From Erpobdella octoculata (taxonomy: Eukaryota; Annelida; Clitellata; Hirudinida; Erpobdellidae), in assembly GCA_963978895.1 (NCBI GenBank), contig OZ022240.1, forward strand, positions 43,064,768 through 43,128,767: a stretch of DNA of 64,000 nt, written 5' to 3'. Below the pieces are notes generated by a model. That model saw nothing but the letters and a program-made list of their open reading frames with translations. It did no database searches and was not told where the DNA came from. The position numbers and the translations under genes are program-made. Positions 1 to 10,894 of the stretch are shown here, in pieces; position 1 is the stretch's first letter; the number at the start of each line of letters is the position of its first letter.

Positions 1-530
1 GACGTTATTGCCCATCTACACGGTAAGACACTTTACACGGTAATCGACATGAAAGATGCTTTCTGGCATATTGCACTGGATGAAGAGAGTTCTAAATTAT
101 GCACGTTTAACACTCCATTTGGGCGATACTCATTCCTGCGAATGCCCTTTGGAATTTCATCATCTCCAGAAATTCTTCAGAAGAAGAATGTTCAAATTTT
201 TGGAGACATTCCGGGTGTGCATATCATATTTGATGACCTAATTATTACAGCAGAAAATGAGGCAGAGCACGACAACATCCTCAGACTGGTTCTACAACGT
301 GCCAAAAAGTTCAATGTCCGATTCAACCGTGATAAATTGCAACTGAAGGTTAACAAGGTCAAGTATGTTGGACACATACTCTCAGAACATGGTGTTAGTG
401 CTGATCCTGATAAGGTTAAGGCATTGATTAACATGCCTTCTATCTGATGTTCTGCCTTTTGGCAATAGAATAAACATTTTGTAAGCATTGTTGGACTGTT
501 GACCAGAGAGGTAGAAAGAAACAACCTACG
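1..530 (+). pseudogene. Ty3/gypsy-type reverse transcriptase fragment
   Basis: The frame is open from base 1 to 447 and reads as the palm and fingers of a Ty3/gypsy reverse transcriptase. It has IDMKDAFW (first catalytic Asp region), the MPFGISSSPE box (family MPFG-x-APxxFQ), then IIFDDLIITA with the FDD form of the catalytic YxDD. KVKYVGHILSEHGV follows, as expected before the connection domain. A stop after NMPSI ends the frame. Bases 448-530 still resemble the next segment in another phase, so this is a decayed copy. The 5' part of pol lies outside the window. No LTR, integrase or RNase H is seen downstream. Confidence 0.85.
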
Positions 531-568
531 TATAGTAGATAATGATTGAATAGGTACTTATTCAAGCA

Positions 569-828
569 ACTTTTAGCAAATCTATTTTACGTTTTATGGC
601 TAAAAACGTTAAGAAAGAGTGAAAAAAAATAAAATGAGCGTGAGTGGAAACGAAAACGGAAAAGCAAGCGACAACGGGAACGCGAAATCGACCGGGAACG
701 GGAAAGCAGCCGAGAACTGGAAATCAACCGGAACCGGGAGAGCGAGCGGAGAAGGAAACGGGGGCAAGAGAGAAAAACGATAAATAAAACTTCTGCACAT
801 CCCGAGCAACGCCGGGTAACCCCGTTAG
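569..828 (+). mobile_element. Non-autonomous Helitron-like element, diverged copy
   Basis: It starts with a TTAGCAAATCTATTTTACG block that also opens the elements at 35.83 and 37.83 kb. It then has a GA-rich degenerate minisatellite (GAACGGGAAAG-like) and ends in a hairpin (CCGAGCAACGCCGGG) followed by TAACCCCGTTAG. This matches the hairpin-plus-CTAG terminus of the better copies, with CTAG mutated to TTAG. Long reading frames on both strands here are artefacts of the repeat. No Rep/helicase is encoded. Confidence 0.65.
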
Positions 829-879
829 TAATAAATAAAATAAAACACATTAAATAAAGGTATTCAGATTTGTCAGATT

Positions 880-1395
880 TAAAGTTGAGTCACAATTTCA
901 GTTGAAGGAAAGAAGCAGTTTAATTGTCGATCATTCAATACATCCGTTCGTCAATCAGTCAATCAATTCGTCAAACAAATGTATCTGTTGCTCGGTCATT
1001 TGTTTGGTTACTATAAAGTTTGGACGTCAATATTAAATGTTAAAAACAGCTGTACTGTATTGTAAACCACTAGAGCAAAACATTATACACGATTATTTTC
1101 ATAATTTATATTAGAAGCAGCCTAGTGCTTTGAATAGTCTGTAGCAGCTTACTCACAAAAGTTTACTGGCTGGTGCAAGAAGTAAAAGTTTAGACGTGTG
1201 ATTTTTTCAATAAACTGAAATAAGCAATATTGTGTTTGAGAAACAAAACTTGGTATTAATCCCAACAAAATATTGATTTGGTTAGTTGATTTCATTTAGA
1301 GTTAAGAAACTTTTAAATAAATTTTGTATGGATTAATAGTTTCTTAAAAAATAAAAATTTTGCAATAGTTAAATAATTGTTTGAATAATCGAAAG
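880..1395. repeat. Dispersed repeat R1, copy 1 (partial)
   Basis: This block recurs at 10.90-12.12, 18.70-19.23 and 53.92-55.26 kb. Shared landmarks are CAGTTGAAGGA, GTCAATATTAAATGTTAAAA, ATTGTAAACCACTAGAGCA, TTTACTGGCTGGTGCAAGAAG and ACAAAATATTGATTTGGTTAG. No protein similarity was recognised in this part. The right edge coincides with a minus-oriented Helitron-like terminus. Confidence 0.75.
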
Positions 1396-1398
1396 ATA

Positions 1399-1535
1399 AC
1401 TTACCTGGCGTTGCCCGGCGTTTTTAGAGGTTTTTTTCTCTCTCGCTCCCCTTTCTTCTGCTTGCTTTCCAGCTCCTTCTTGCTTTCTTCTCCCTGTTTG
1501 CTTGTTCTACCGTTCACGCTTCCACTCTTTTATTT
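1399..1535 (-). mobile_element. Helitron-like 3' end, minus orientation
   Basis: The bases near 1403-1430 are the reverse complement of the terminal hairpin seen at 36.35 kb (GGCGTTGCCCGG) followed by TTTTTAGAGGTTTTT. A pyrimidine-rich degenerate minisatellite follows. The CTAG end is mutated (ACTTACC). The other end cannot be placed. Confidence 0.55.
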
Positions 1536-1549
1536 AATTGTATTTCATT

Positions 1550-2105
1550 TATTTTCGTTGTAAACATAGATAATTATTATTTTTAATTACATTTGTTTTA
1601 AATTTAAAACTTTAATAGAATGCATTGTCATAAGAAACGAGCATATATTTAAAATTGCAGCTCAATTGGATTACGGGAAGTTAGGTAATTTTTTCTTTCA
1701 AAGTTTGCAAACATTCAAGTGGACCAAAGCGGCGAAAAAGTTAATTTAAGGAATATAACAGAAAACCTTAAAACCAGGTTTTTTCTCAAATTCCTTCCAT
1801 TTCCGGATTTGCCAGCTTTTCATTTGTTGCCAAAATTTTTATTTTAAACGACCTTTTCTTTAAATGTATACATGTAAACATCTATAAACTTGTTTTGCTC
1901 TATAACATGGATAACTATTTTTTTTTAATTAGATTTTTTTTAATTCCCCAAATTTCAATAAAAAGTATTGTCATGAGGAATGAGGATCAAACATATTTTC
2001 AAATTTCATCTTGATTAAATGACGGGTGGTTAGTTAATTTTTATTGTCAAGGTTTGCAAACATTAAATCAGGCAAGGTCGGCGGTAAAATTAATAAAAGA
2101 AACTA
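1550..2105. repeat. Two diverged tandem copies of repeat R2
   Basis: Two consecutive blocks (about 1555-1760 and 1880-2105) share ATTGTCAT(A/G)AG(A/G)AA, a TTAGGTAATTTTT-like stretch, GTTTGCAAACATT and a final GGCG(A/G)-AAA-TTAAT segment. The family recurs near 59.03-59.35 kb and, as its last ~65 bp, near 46.97-47.03 kb. No coding potential was seen. Confidence 0.6.
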
Positions 2106-2395
2106 ACCGAGTACCCGGCTTTGTCTAGGGTTTTAGAGGTTTTTCCATCCTTTTTCTCTTATTCCCGCTTGGTTTCCCGCTCCCGGTTGCTTTCCCGTAC
2201 TCGCTTGTTCTCCTGTTACCGATTGCTTTCCTGCTCCCGTTATGTTTCTTGATCCTTATCGTTCGCTCACTTTTTTCTCCCTATCCAGCTCGCTCTTCAG
2301 TTCTCAGCTGCTTTTCCGATACCGCTTGGTTTCCTGTTCCTGCTCATTTTCCAGTTTCCGCTCGCTTTCTTATTCACGTTTCATTCGCTTTAACA
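2106..2395 (-). mobile_element. Helitron-like element, minus orientation, diverged
   Basis: It begins with a degraded reverse-complement terminus (GAGTACCCGGCTTTGTCTAGG, then GGTTTTAGAGGTTTTTCC). It continues as a pyrimidine-rich minisatellite with CCCGCTCCCGGTTGCTTTCC-like units, as in the 35 kb copies. The serine/arginine/phenylalanine-rich frame here comes from the repeat. Confidence 0.55.
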
Positions 2396-2399
2396 GAGT

Positions 2400-4848
2400 G
2401 GACAATTCTGACTTAACAGCACGAATCGAATCGACAATAAAAAATCCTAGAACCAGTTTAGTTCACTGTCCATTGTTATGCTTTTATATCTACGCCGTTA
2501 ATACCAGTTAAATTTAACGACTAACTTTATAACCGCTCGTTAATTATTAACGCTCCGTTATCGGTTAATTAACAACGCTCTGTGAATACGACTGTAGATA
2601 TAATGCTCTGTCGACTGCCGGCGTGAGTTATTAATTTTGAGAAACAGAAAAATCTAATAGAGTAATAACTTTGGCAAAAAAAAACTCAGTGTCAGTAGAG
2701 TCACTAAATGTTTTATTCAACATTTCATTTTCTGCTGTAATGATTACTTGAATAATTTAAAAAACTAACAAAGGATTAACATAAATATTTAAATTTTTAG
2801 TTAGAAAGAATGCTTCCAGACGTTGATATGATATGGAAATGACTTACAAATTGTGAGCAATGGATAAAAAATTGGTCAGCTCTTTTAAAAGAGTCATAAA
2901 CAATCTCCTTTGCTGTGATATTTTTGAACAAATTAATTAAACTTTTTCTGTGTTAAAAAATTTGTTTTTTTTGTTAGCAGCACAACATTTAAATATAAAA
3001 AAGTAAAGGAAAAACGAGTTTTTCAACATATACTTTGAATTTAAATACACTCGATTTAGAAATAAAAAGGATGTTCAAACTAAGTTTTTTTTTATTGAAT
3101 CATGTGTTGTCATCCAATATAAAGCTATGCTGAAAGTCAAAAAGCTGGTTAAGTCTTACTTGCAAGATTTGTGTACAGAGAAACACACAGACACACACAC
3201 ATACACACATACACAAACACACAGAGATTGTAACCTAAATAAATTTGTAAAAATTCTAAGAAATTAATTATTTTCTGCTGTTAAACTGTAAACGCTGTTC
3301 ATTTGTACAATTTTTATTTAAAAACTATATGAACAACGCCCAACAAATCCCCTTAATAGACTTTAAAACGAAACTATAGATTGAGTAACTAAATAAGCCA
3401 TGTCGGATTTTCTCAGATGAAAATATTATAAGCTAAAGTTGTAATTCCCAGCGGTAGAGACAAAGTTTTTTTAATTTATATATAAATCATGAATACATTT
3501 AATTTAAATAAATTTTTGATGACATTTATTAATTTTTAACGGGCTAATTAAACGGGCGCCATCGGCGTCCAAGAACAACCTTCTTTTGCTTTTTGAGCTT
3601 GCTCTTAAGAAATCTAACTTCCAATGAGCTTGTAATGTTCCATACAATAATTTCTTTTTCTTATCGTTTTATTAATATTGAATAGCTGGGAAAAGCAGTA
3701 TAAAACACAATTTAAATTATTTATTGTTAGGACTTGGAACTGTCTTTATTATGTTTGGTAAGCCTAGAAATTGTTTTGTAAACACTCTGAAGATGGCTGT
3801 CAAAGCCGAAACTGGCCAGTTGGTTTATAATAAAGCTTTCAATTTTACATTTTGTAGTGATGTTTTAAACATTTTAAAAAGTGTAAACAGACTACTAAAA
3901 AGTTAGTTTCGGTCAAATGGCGTAAACATGGAGAATAGCGGCAGAAATTATTTTCGGTGTTTTTAATTATTTTTCCCTTATAATAATTATATATTTGTAA
4001 TCACAATAATAATTTCAATTAAATGATCCAAGCAGTTTATTAACTTTTGATAATAAAATTCTCTCGGAAAACTCAAGAAATGCTCAGTCGAACAGAAACG
4101 GTTTATTTGCAAAACAAAAAACGTAACAATCACAAGATAAAATATTAATCACGCAGTCAGATTAACATTATTTACAGAAAAAATAAGAGTTTATTTAAGT
4201 CCGAGCAGTTATTCAGAGAAATATAAAACCGGATTGTTTTCAATTAAAGGAACAAAGCAAAGAATTTGCCACCTGGTTTGAAACTACGGAACTCAAATTC
4301 ACTTAAATAAGTAATTTATTTTTTTTAAAATATTCTATAAAAACTCGCACAAATAATTTCTTTTACATTCTATTCCACTTCACTTTTAGCTTGTTTCTTG
4401 TTTATGAGAATAATTTTTTCTACTACCTGACGCTTTTCTCGTTTATGAACCTGAATGGTAGTGGATCATTTCAATTTCATTAGAAACAAATAATCTTGGA
4501 CAAATAATCTAAAAAAAATATATTTTGAATTAATTTTTTTTTTCAATTTAATTTTGATTTAACCCCATCAAACATTTTTTTCATATTAGTCGAGAGTTTT
4601 TCAAAGAAACACAGCTTTCAATAGGTAGCCTTAGATCTGTTACGGCACTTCAACTAGATGCATTATCAAGCATTCTAAACATATTACACTGCAGTTCTAA
4701 ACGTAGCTCTGATATTCAACAATAAAAAAACAAATCATGTGAAATTTGCTCAACAAAGTTAGTTGATTGTTTTTCCTCAGATTTCAAAGAAAATTCAGTC
4801 CAATCACACATAGAAAATCAAAAACTAACTTCAACAACAACAACAAAA
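2400..4848. other. Non-coding stretch, no gene seen
   Basis: This AT-rich DNA contains no recognisable protein. A short tRNA-like remnant (GACAGAGC context, minus strand) lies near 2595-2625 and a CA-rich microsatellite at 3181-3226. The block around 3660-3720 (GAATAGCTGGGAAAAGCAGTATA) has a relative near 9.84-9.89 kb. The 60-codon frame at 3724-3906 has no detectable relative and is not called. Confidence 0.6.
3181..3226. repeat. CA-rich microsatellite
   Basis: Imperfect (AC)n with interspersed ACACAG and ACATAC units. Confidence 0.85.
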
Positions 4849-5300
4849 ATGCTTGTTCAGGCTAAAACAGTTTCAGTTAGAACAAATGATACAGAAAAAA
4901 CATCAATTGAGAAACAAATTTCAAATTGGGAAATTCAACCTAGACTGATCAAAAAAATTAAAGTACTCAATAGTGAAATGTTTTCGATTAATAAAACCAA
5001 TTTTTATGTCGGAAGCCCTTACCAAAATGTTTATAAAGTGTATTGCAGCAAAACAAATGATCGCCTTTCATCGAATATTATAAAAATTCAAAACTTTTGA
5101 GAAAACACGTTTAATGACTATGGTGATAATTATTAATTAATTGATAATTTTGTGTGCTATTTTAGAAATTCATTGCTTGAGATTTATCATCTTGAAATGC
5201 CTGAATATTTGTAGAGAAAACCTTATTTATTCATCATGAAAAAATCTGTTTATTTTGAAAAAAAATAAACTTTATGAAATAACATTGAACGGGGAAATAT
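4849..5300 (+). pseudogene. TRIM-like gene fragment, propeller start (plus strand)
   Basis: The frame at 4849-5100 matches the start of the C-terminal domain of the full copies: EIQPRLIKKIKVLN, then FSINKTNFYVGS, then YKVYCSKTNDRLSS. The order is the same as EIQPKLI / FSISKTKLY / IDVYCNKSYG in the 6.7-9.1 kb gene. After a stop, other frames keep NSLLEIYHLE (about 5172) and LYEITLNGEI (about 5272-5300) with stops and shifts between them. All N-terminal domains are missing. Near 5300 it joins an oppositely oriented N-terminal fragment. Confidence 0.75.
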
Positions 5301-5534
5301 TCCATTCATGTTCAGATTTTTATCATAAATTGTATTTTTGTACATTTCTTGATATGATTTACAAAAATATGATTCATTTTTTTTAATTTTAGTTGAATCA
5401 TCTTCTGTTAAATCATGATTGTTTGCTGTTGGAATCTTCTCGTGAACAAACAAACATGATGAACAAAAATTAATTTGGCAATTTAAACAAAACCGAGTGC
5501 TTACAGTTTTAAAACCAATTCCACATTTTTCCAT
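5300..5534 (-). pseudogene. TRIM-like Type I gene fragment, N-terminal B-box
   Basis: Starting at the ATG at 5534, the frame begins MEKCGIGFKTVST and continues FCLNCQINFCSSCLFVHEKIP. These are the first 50 or so residues of the Type I proteins. The second B-box cysteine is lost (CGIC has become CGIG). The copy ends after about 75 codons; the remaining codons to 5250 read antisense through the plus-strand propeller fragment. Coiled coil, second B-box and propeller are absent, so this is a non-functional remnant. Confidence 0.8.
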
Positions 5535-6300
5535 GTTAATTTTTCTGTATGTAGAAGATGCTTAAATTCTACATAATTTGTTGTATGAACTGCAATTAAA
5601 CATTTTAAGTAAGACTTCCATAAAACACTATGACGTAAAATTGTGTAAAGTCAACTTTTTTGTATTAAAATATTATTAATTTTAATTTGTTTAATAAAAA
5701 CTCACTGCTTGTTCAAATTATACTTTTGAAGTTGAAATATATTAATAAATTTCTTACTTTCATTACATTTCATTTTTTAGAAAAAATTAAAAAAAGAACT
5801 TTTGATACTATTAGAAATTATTATTTTCCTCACTTATAAAAAATTGTTTTTATACAACCTGCATCAGACTGCAGCAAAGAAAAGTTCAAGAAAATTATGG
5901 CTGAACTTATAAGTTAAAACATAACTTTGATACTTGAGAACGTTTCTGCTATTTGAAAAATTGTTTTAATGTCAACAATTCTTATTTGAAAATTTACTCC
6001 GCGACGTTATTTGTTTCTCTTTTTCATTTTTTAGTTTTTATCTTTTTTTTCATCGCGCTGAGTAGTTAGATCGTCGAAAAATCAAAATTGACACCGATAT
6101 CAAAGAACTTGAAACAAACGAAATTGGCATCGACTTTTAAAAAAACTGAAAAATAAAATCAAAACCACATGGATTCAGATTTAGTAAAAAAAAACTATTT
6201 AAAAACAAGTAAAACAATATTAGAAAAACATTTCAAGTACTTAAAACAAAATTTTGGTAAATTTTCCATATATTAACTGAAAATACTTCAATTTAGTCAC
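5535..6300. other. Non-coding stretch, no gene seen
   Basis: AT-rich sequence without a supported frame or a repeat I could match elsewhere in the window. Confidence 0.5.
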
Positions 6301-6706
6301 AAACAATTATTTGAAATTTATAAAATAATGAAAAGTATTTTAAATTATAATGCTATTTAAGATTTTAATCATTTTATTTTATTTGTTATTTGAAATGTTT
6401 TCAATAAATTTAAAAATTAAATAGAGTGTAAAATCAATGACAAAAAATTATATGCAATGCATTTTAACAATTTTACATGATGGGAAGTATTTTATAATTT
6501 AAAAAAAAACAAAAATTTAAAATTAATTATGAAGAGAAATTTAAAGAAACGTTGTTTTTGCAATAAAATTTTAGTTTATCAATCAAATTTGTTTGGAATC
6601 ATTTATACTATTCTGTATAGCTGAAAATTTAATTTTTTAAAATAAACATGTAAACAACCAAAAAATTCAAATTAATTACTGTTTAAATATACAAGAATTG
6701 AAAACG
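6300..6706 (-). repeat. 3' flank shared by Type I genes
   Basis: The block TAATGCTATTTAAGATTTTAA through ATGATGGGAAGTATTT to the stop codon recurs downstream of the other Type I genes (39.72-40.10, 48.28-48.65, 61.96-62.30 kb). The genes therefore duplicated together with at least 350 bp of 3' flank. Confidence 0.8.
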
Positions 6707-9070
6707 TTACAATTGGAAAATTTTTAATAAACGAATATCTCCAACACTAAATACCAAACCACGATTTGTCGATGAATCAATGCCAAACCATGGAAATTCA
6801 CATTGGGCATCAAATGAATACAAGTAATTCAAATCAAAATCAAAGACATGAATTTTTTTTCCAAACCTATCAGTTATGAATAAATTGGAATTGTGATCAG
6901 TTGTCACTGCATTTAGCTTAATTGCGTTCGGTAATAATAATGGATCAATTTCTTTAATGATATTTCCATTGCAGTTGATTAAATAAAGTTTGTCATCACA
7001 TGCTATTGCAAAATTTTCTTTCAAACGATGAACACTTAAATATTCATAACGACTAAAATATATTTCTGGTAATTTAGAGAGAAATTTAATTCCATTTTCT
7101 AGTGTGATTTCAAACATTTGTTTGTCTTTAATAGCGTACAAGTTTTTTTCCGTTGAAGAAAAAATTTCTGATCCATCAAATCTATGCTTCATTGTTTTTT
7201 TCCAATCAGGACTATTCTTCTGTTTTTCGAGATTATATATTTCTAATGCTGAGTTATTTATAACACATAAAAAATTGTTATATAAACGAGACTGGAATGT
7301 AAGATGTTCAAACTCTATTGAAGAAAGAAAACCATATGATTTGTTGCAATAAACATCAATTTTTAATATATTTTCATTAAGATGTCCAAAATATAATTTT
7401 GTTTTGCTTATTGAAAACTTGCTGAAGTGATTGTTTAATTCTTTTGTTAGGATGAGTTTTGGTTGAATTTCATTAGTTGGATTTAATTTTCCTATTGAAA
7501 TTTGTGAGAAAAGAATTTGTTCGTGCAGTTGAATTGGATCAAAAAATTGAATCAACGTTTCACTCAAATATTCGGAAAATTTTTGTTTTGTTTTTTCAAA
7601 ACGATTTTCAACATCATCATCTAACACTTTCAAAACATCATTTAACAAATTATTTTCAATCAGTTTAATAAATTTGACAAGATTACAATGCTGGAACCAA
7701 TTTTCATATTCGTTACATTTTTTAATTATTTCATTTTTTAGTTGTAGTACTTCGTTTTTATGCATGTTGAATTGTTTATCAATTTTATTGCTTTTTTCCG
7801 TAATTATTCTTTCATAATCATTTTTGTACAAATCAATATGTTTGATAATTTGGTTTTTAATATCTTCAAAATGTTTTTGAAGTTGTTTTTTTAAATTTTC
7901 AGTTTGACTAGCAGCATATAACCTTTGTTCTCCAACTGCTTTCAAAATATTTTCTACGATACCTAAGTTGTAGTCCAATTTAGAATGTTTTTTAAAAACA
8001 TTTTCTACAAATTCTTTTTTAATTTCATAAAACGTTTTGAGTGGGCAGGATTTGTGATTAAGACAAGTTTCACAGTCAACCCATGTCTGACAAGGTTTGC
8101 AATATGATGTTTTTATGTTATCTTCTTGTTTTCTGGCATGTAAATTCATTTCTGTCAAAACATGTTTCTTTGTAGCTGGAATTGTCTTATGACCAATTGT
8201 ACATGATGTACACAAATACAATCTGCAATTAAAGCATAAAGAAATAATTATCTCTTCGCGCAAACAACTTCCACAATGTACATCCGATTCTTTTTCGAAA
8301 ACAATATTACGAGGTGGTAAATCTTTTTCTTCCCTTTTTCTATATTTAAATTTAAATTTCAGGCCGGGTATTATAATTTCATTTGAGAAAAGTTTTGTAT
8401 TTAATATATTTGGTTCAAAGGTAAGGTTTAAATTTTCTTTGAAACATTCGGAAAACAAACTATGAATTTGGGATGAAAAATTATTATCATCTACAAACAT
8501 TTTCGTTTCAATAGTTTTTCTAATTTCAGAAATTATAGTTGAATCACAATTTTTGACTACTAATTGACATTTTTGATTCCTTTCTTCTATTTCTTTCAAT
8601 AACTTTAAAACATTTTTCAGATGCATATTTAACCTTTCTTCAATTTTAAACCATTTCTTATCAATTTCAGTATTGATCTTTTTCTCACATGAATCAATAA
8701 AATTAATAAACTGGTTTTTCATTTCTTCACAATGCTGTTGAACTTGTGTTTTTAAGTTTTCAGATTGTTTAGCAGCATTCAGTTTTTGTTCATTGATTGC
8801 ATGCAGTTGTTCCATTATGACATCTACGTTAAGATTGTTTGCATTCAATTCCTGACATGATTTACAGTAGCATGTTGTTATTTCTTGACATGATTTACAA
8901 TTGCAAGTTGTAATAGTTTCCTCTTTAGTTGAATTATTTTCTGTTAAAACATGTTTGTATATTGTTGGAATTTTTTCATGAAAAACCAGACACGATGAAC
9001 ACAAATTAATTTGGCAATTTAAGCAAAAATGCGCAGATACTGTTTTCAAACAAATTCCACATTTCTCCAT
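6707..9070 (-). CDS. Type I TRIM-like protein: double B-box, coiled coil, NHL-like propeller (787 aa)
   Basis: This is an intact single-exon gene of 787 residues without a RING. B-box 1 uses C4, C7, C16, C19, C24, C27, H31 and H40. A CKSCQE motif follows (tandemly doubled at 59-74, only in this copy), then a coiled coil of about 80-180. The module repeats: B-box 2 at C266, C269, C279, C282, C287, C290, H294 and H303; C324xxC327-x11-H339xxC342; coiled coil about 375-450. Residues 535-787 form an NHL-like propeller (LTTDHNSNLFITDRFGKKI region) ending IFQL. The ATG is the first in the MEKCGIC context shared by all Type I copies. Known TRIM-NHL proteins are ubiquitin ligases or RNA/protein scaffolds. 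Without a RING this one more likely binds or regulates; that is inference. Its 3' flank is shared with the other Type I genes. Confidence 0.88.
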   Translation of the reverse strand: MEKCGICLKTVSAHFCLNCQINLCSSCLVFHEKIPTIYKHVLTENNSTKEETITTCNCKSCQEITTCYCKSCQELNANNLNVDVIMEQLHAINEQKLNAAKQSENLKTQVQQHCEEMKNQFINFIDSCEKKINTEIDKKWFKIEERLNMHLKNVLKLLKEIEERNQKCQLVVKNCDSTIISEIRKTIETKMFVDDNNFSSQIHSLFSECFKENLNLTFEPNILNTKLFSNEIIIPGLKFKFKYRKREEKDLPPRNIVFEKESDVHCGSCLREEIIISLCFNCRLYLCTSCTIGHKTIPATKKHVLTEMNLHARKQEDNIKTSYCKPCQTWVDCETCLNHKSCPLKTFYEIKKEFVENVFKKHSKLDYNLGIVENILKAVGEQRLYAASQTENLKKQLQKHFEDIKNQIIKHIDLYKNDYERIITEKSNKIDKQFNMHKNEVLQLKNEIIKKCNEYENWFQHCNLVKFIKLIENNLLNDVLKVLDDDVENRFEKTKQKFSEYLSETLIQFFDPIQLHEQILFSQISIGKLNPTNEIQPKLILTKELNNHFSKFSISKTKLYFGHLNENILKIDVYCNKSYGFLSSIEFEHLTFQSRLYNNFLCVINNSALEIYNLEKQKNSPDWKKTMKHRFDGSEIFSSTEKNLYAIKDKQMFEITLENGIKFLSKLPEIYFSRYEYLSVHRLKENFAIACDDKLYLINCNGNIIKEIDPLLLPNAIKLNAVTTDHNSNLFITDRFGKKIHVFDFDLNYLYSFDAQCEFPWFGIDSSTNRGLVFSVGDIRLLKIFQL

Positions 9071-10484
9071 GTTTTATGTTATGAAAAAGCACCTACAATG
9101 AGCATTTTCATGATTAGTTGTCACGACAAATAACGAAGAAAAACTCTTTCAACTAGAAAAAATTTTTAGAACTGAGAATGTACAATTGCGTAATAAATTA
9201 TCTACATGCTTGTACGCACCCATTTTATCAACTGCTATCCGCTGCGGGCGCCACGTTTTGCGAAATTGCTAACATGCATACATACATACATAGGAAATTA
9301 TGTATGTAGATTTTATCAGTAATCAAAAATCAAAATGCAGAAATTAGCTGAGACTGTTGTAACTTACAATATAAAAAGTTTTATTTGCTAATTTTCAAAT
9401 ATATAAAGTAAATAGAAGATGAACCGGGAACCTCCTACACTACAATCATAACGCTCTGTCGAGCAGCTGGTACATTAACGAGACGTACATCTAAAATGTT
9501 TTGTACATTAAGTATACATCACATTTCAAGCATGTTTATGTATCTTATAATGCGATTAAGGGTTAGTTTAAATTAAATAAACCACTTTGTTGAGTAACAC
9601 AAATATGTTCTATGTTTATCTGATAAAATGTTGATCTGATGACAACAAAGTTAAAATAAATTACTATTTAATTTAATTTGATAGATGTGAATTAGCGGAC
9701 AAAAAAGTGTTTTATCTTATTTTGATTTTGTTGTCGAAATAGATAATTTAACGCAAAGTGGGGTTTAATTGAACGTTACATAAACAGTGCGACCTTTATA
9801 ACTGATTTTTTTGAAGGTATCAAGTCATGTTTGTATTAAAGCACGTTTTTCTAATATTGAAAGGCTGGGGAAAGCAGTATACTAGATATAAATCATTATT
9901 TTAATTAGTGTTTAGTTATCTTATTTATTTAATAAAAAAAACAATAACATCGTTGTAATAGTAAAGTTAAAAAATCAACGTGAAACTGTGAAAAAATAAT
10001 TCAAAATAATACCTCGTTAAAACTATAGCGAAACAAATGAAACTTTTAGGTTTTCTTGCAGTTATCGATAAAGCGATTATAGTTATACAGAAGAGAGAAG
10101 AGAAAAACAAAGTCAGACAGATAAACATAGCAAGTTAATATATGACGGTTTAAAACTAACAGGCTAGCAAAAAAAAGCTGTGAAGCTAGCTGTGAGAGAG
10201 GAAAAGAAAAAGAAAGAGAGAGAGAGAGAAAAAAGGGAGAAAGAGAGAGAGTAAAAGACAACAGTAGAATATAGAAAATAAATACCAGATGGGACTGGCT
10301 TACATTAAACAAGGCAAAGTTAATATATAGAATGGTTTTATAATTTAAATATTTAATATATTTATCTAATACTTATTTAACTAATTTAGTTATAATTTCA
10401 AACAAATTAAAATTAATTTAAATATTAATTCAGTAAATACATTTTACAGATAATAATTAATAATAGCGGTTTTTTTACAAAGTT
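9071..10484. other. Upstream region of Type I gene 1; no gene seen
   Basis: The first 50 bp (AAAGCACCTACAATGAGCATT) resemble the upstream flank of the Type I genes at 42.44 and 50.95 kb. A tRNA-like remnant lies at 9415-9475. A GA-rich tract (about 10190-10260) creates a low-complexity frame on the minus strand that is not called a gene. Confidence 0.6.
9415..9475 (-). repeat. tRNA-derived (SINE-like) remnant
   Basis: Read on the minus strand it gives GCTCGACAGAGCGTTATGA followed by GGAGGTTCCCGGTTC. This resembles a tRNA D-arm/A-box followed by a T-arm/B-box in the right order. The stems are imperfect, so a functional tRNA is unlikely. A similar GTCGACAGAGCATTATAT stretch lies at about 2597-2625. 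Confidence 0.4.
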
Positions 10485-10650
10485 TATAGAAATTGTAGGC
10501 CTGTGAAAAACGGGCCCAAATTAAACAAACGTGCCGGGCTGGAATTTTGGCTTATAAAACGGACTGGACCGAGTTGCCGTGCAATACTCTATTACTGTAT
10601 GATGCACAGTTCAAAATCTCTAATTTCAAGCGAGCACTTTAATATTAAAA
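10485..10650 (+). mobile_element. Helitron 3'-terminal remnant
   Basis: This matches the terminal 160 bp of the Helitron ending at 37812: AAATTGTAGGCCTGT, CGTGCCGGGC, GGAATTTTGGCTTATAAAAC, a GATGCACAGTTCAAA stretch and TTTCAAGCGAGC. It stops before the CTAG terminus. A second remnant of the same family lies at 58.48-58.71 kb. Confidence 0.7.
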
Positions 10651-10894
10651 TATATAAAACACGCAATAAAGAAAATAATTAAGATGATTCATAGAGTGTA
10701 GCCTATGTTTTTCAAATGCCACACGACAAAATAAAAATTGTGTTATAATAGTTTATAGTCCTTTACACCAGGTGTTTTAAGACTCTAATGGCTGTATGTA
10801 AGAAGCACTTAAGTACATCCTGTCGCGGATCAGAATTTGATCTTTTTTACTTTTTATTTCTCCAGGCTTGGGACTGGCTCGCAATTAGCTTTGT

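Noticed and set aside
3724..3906. 60-codon plus-strand frame
   Set aside because: No similarity, no conservation elsewhere in the window, low-complexity AT-rich surroundings.
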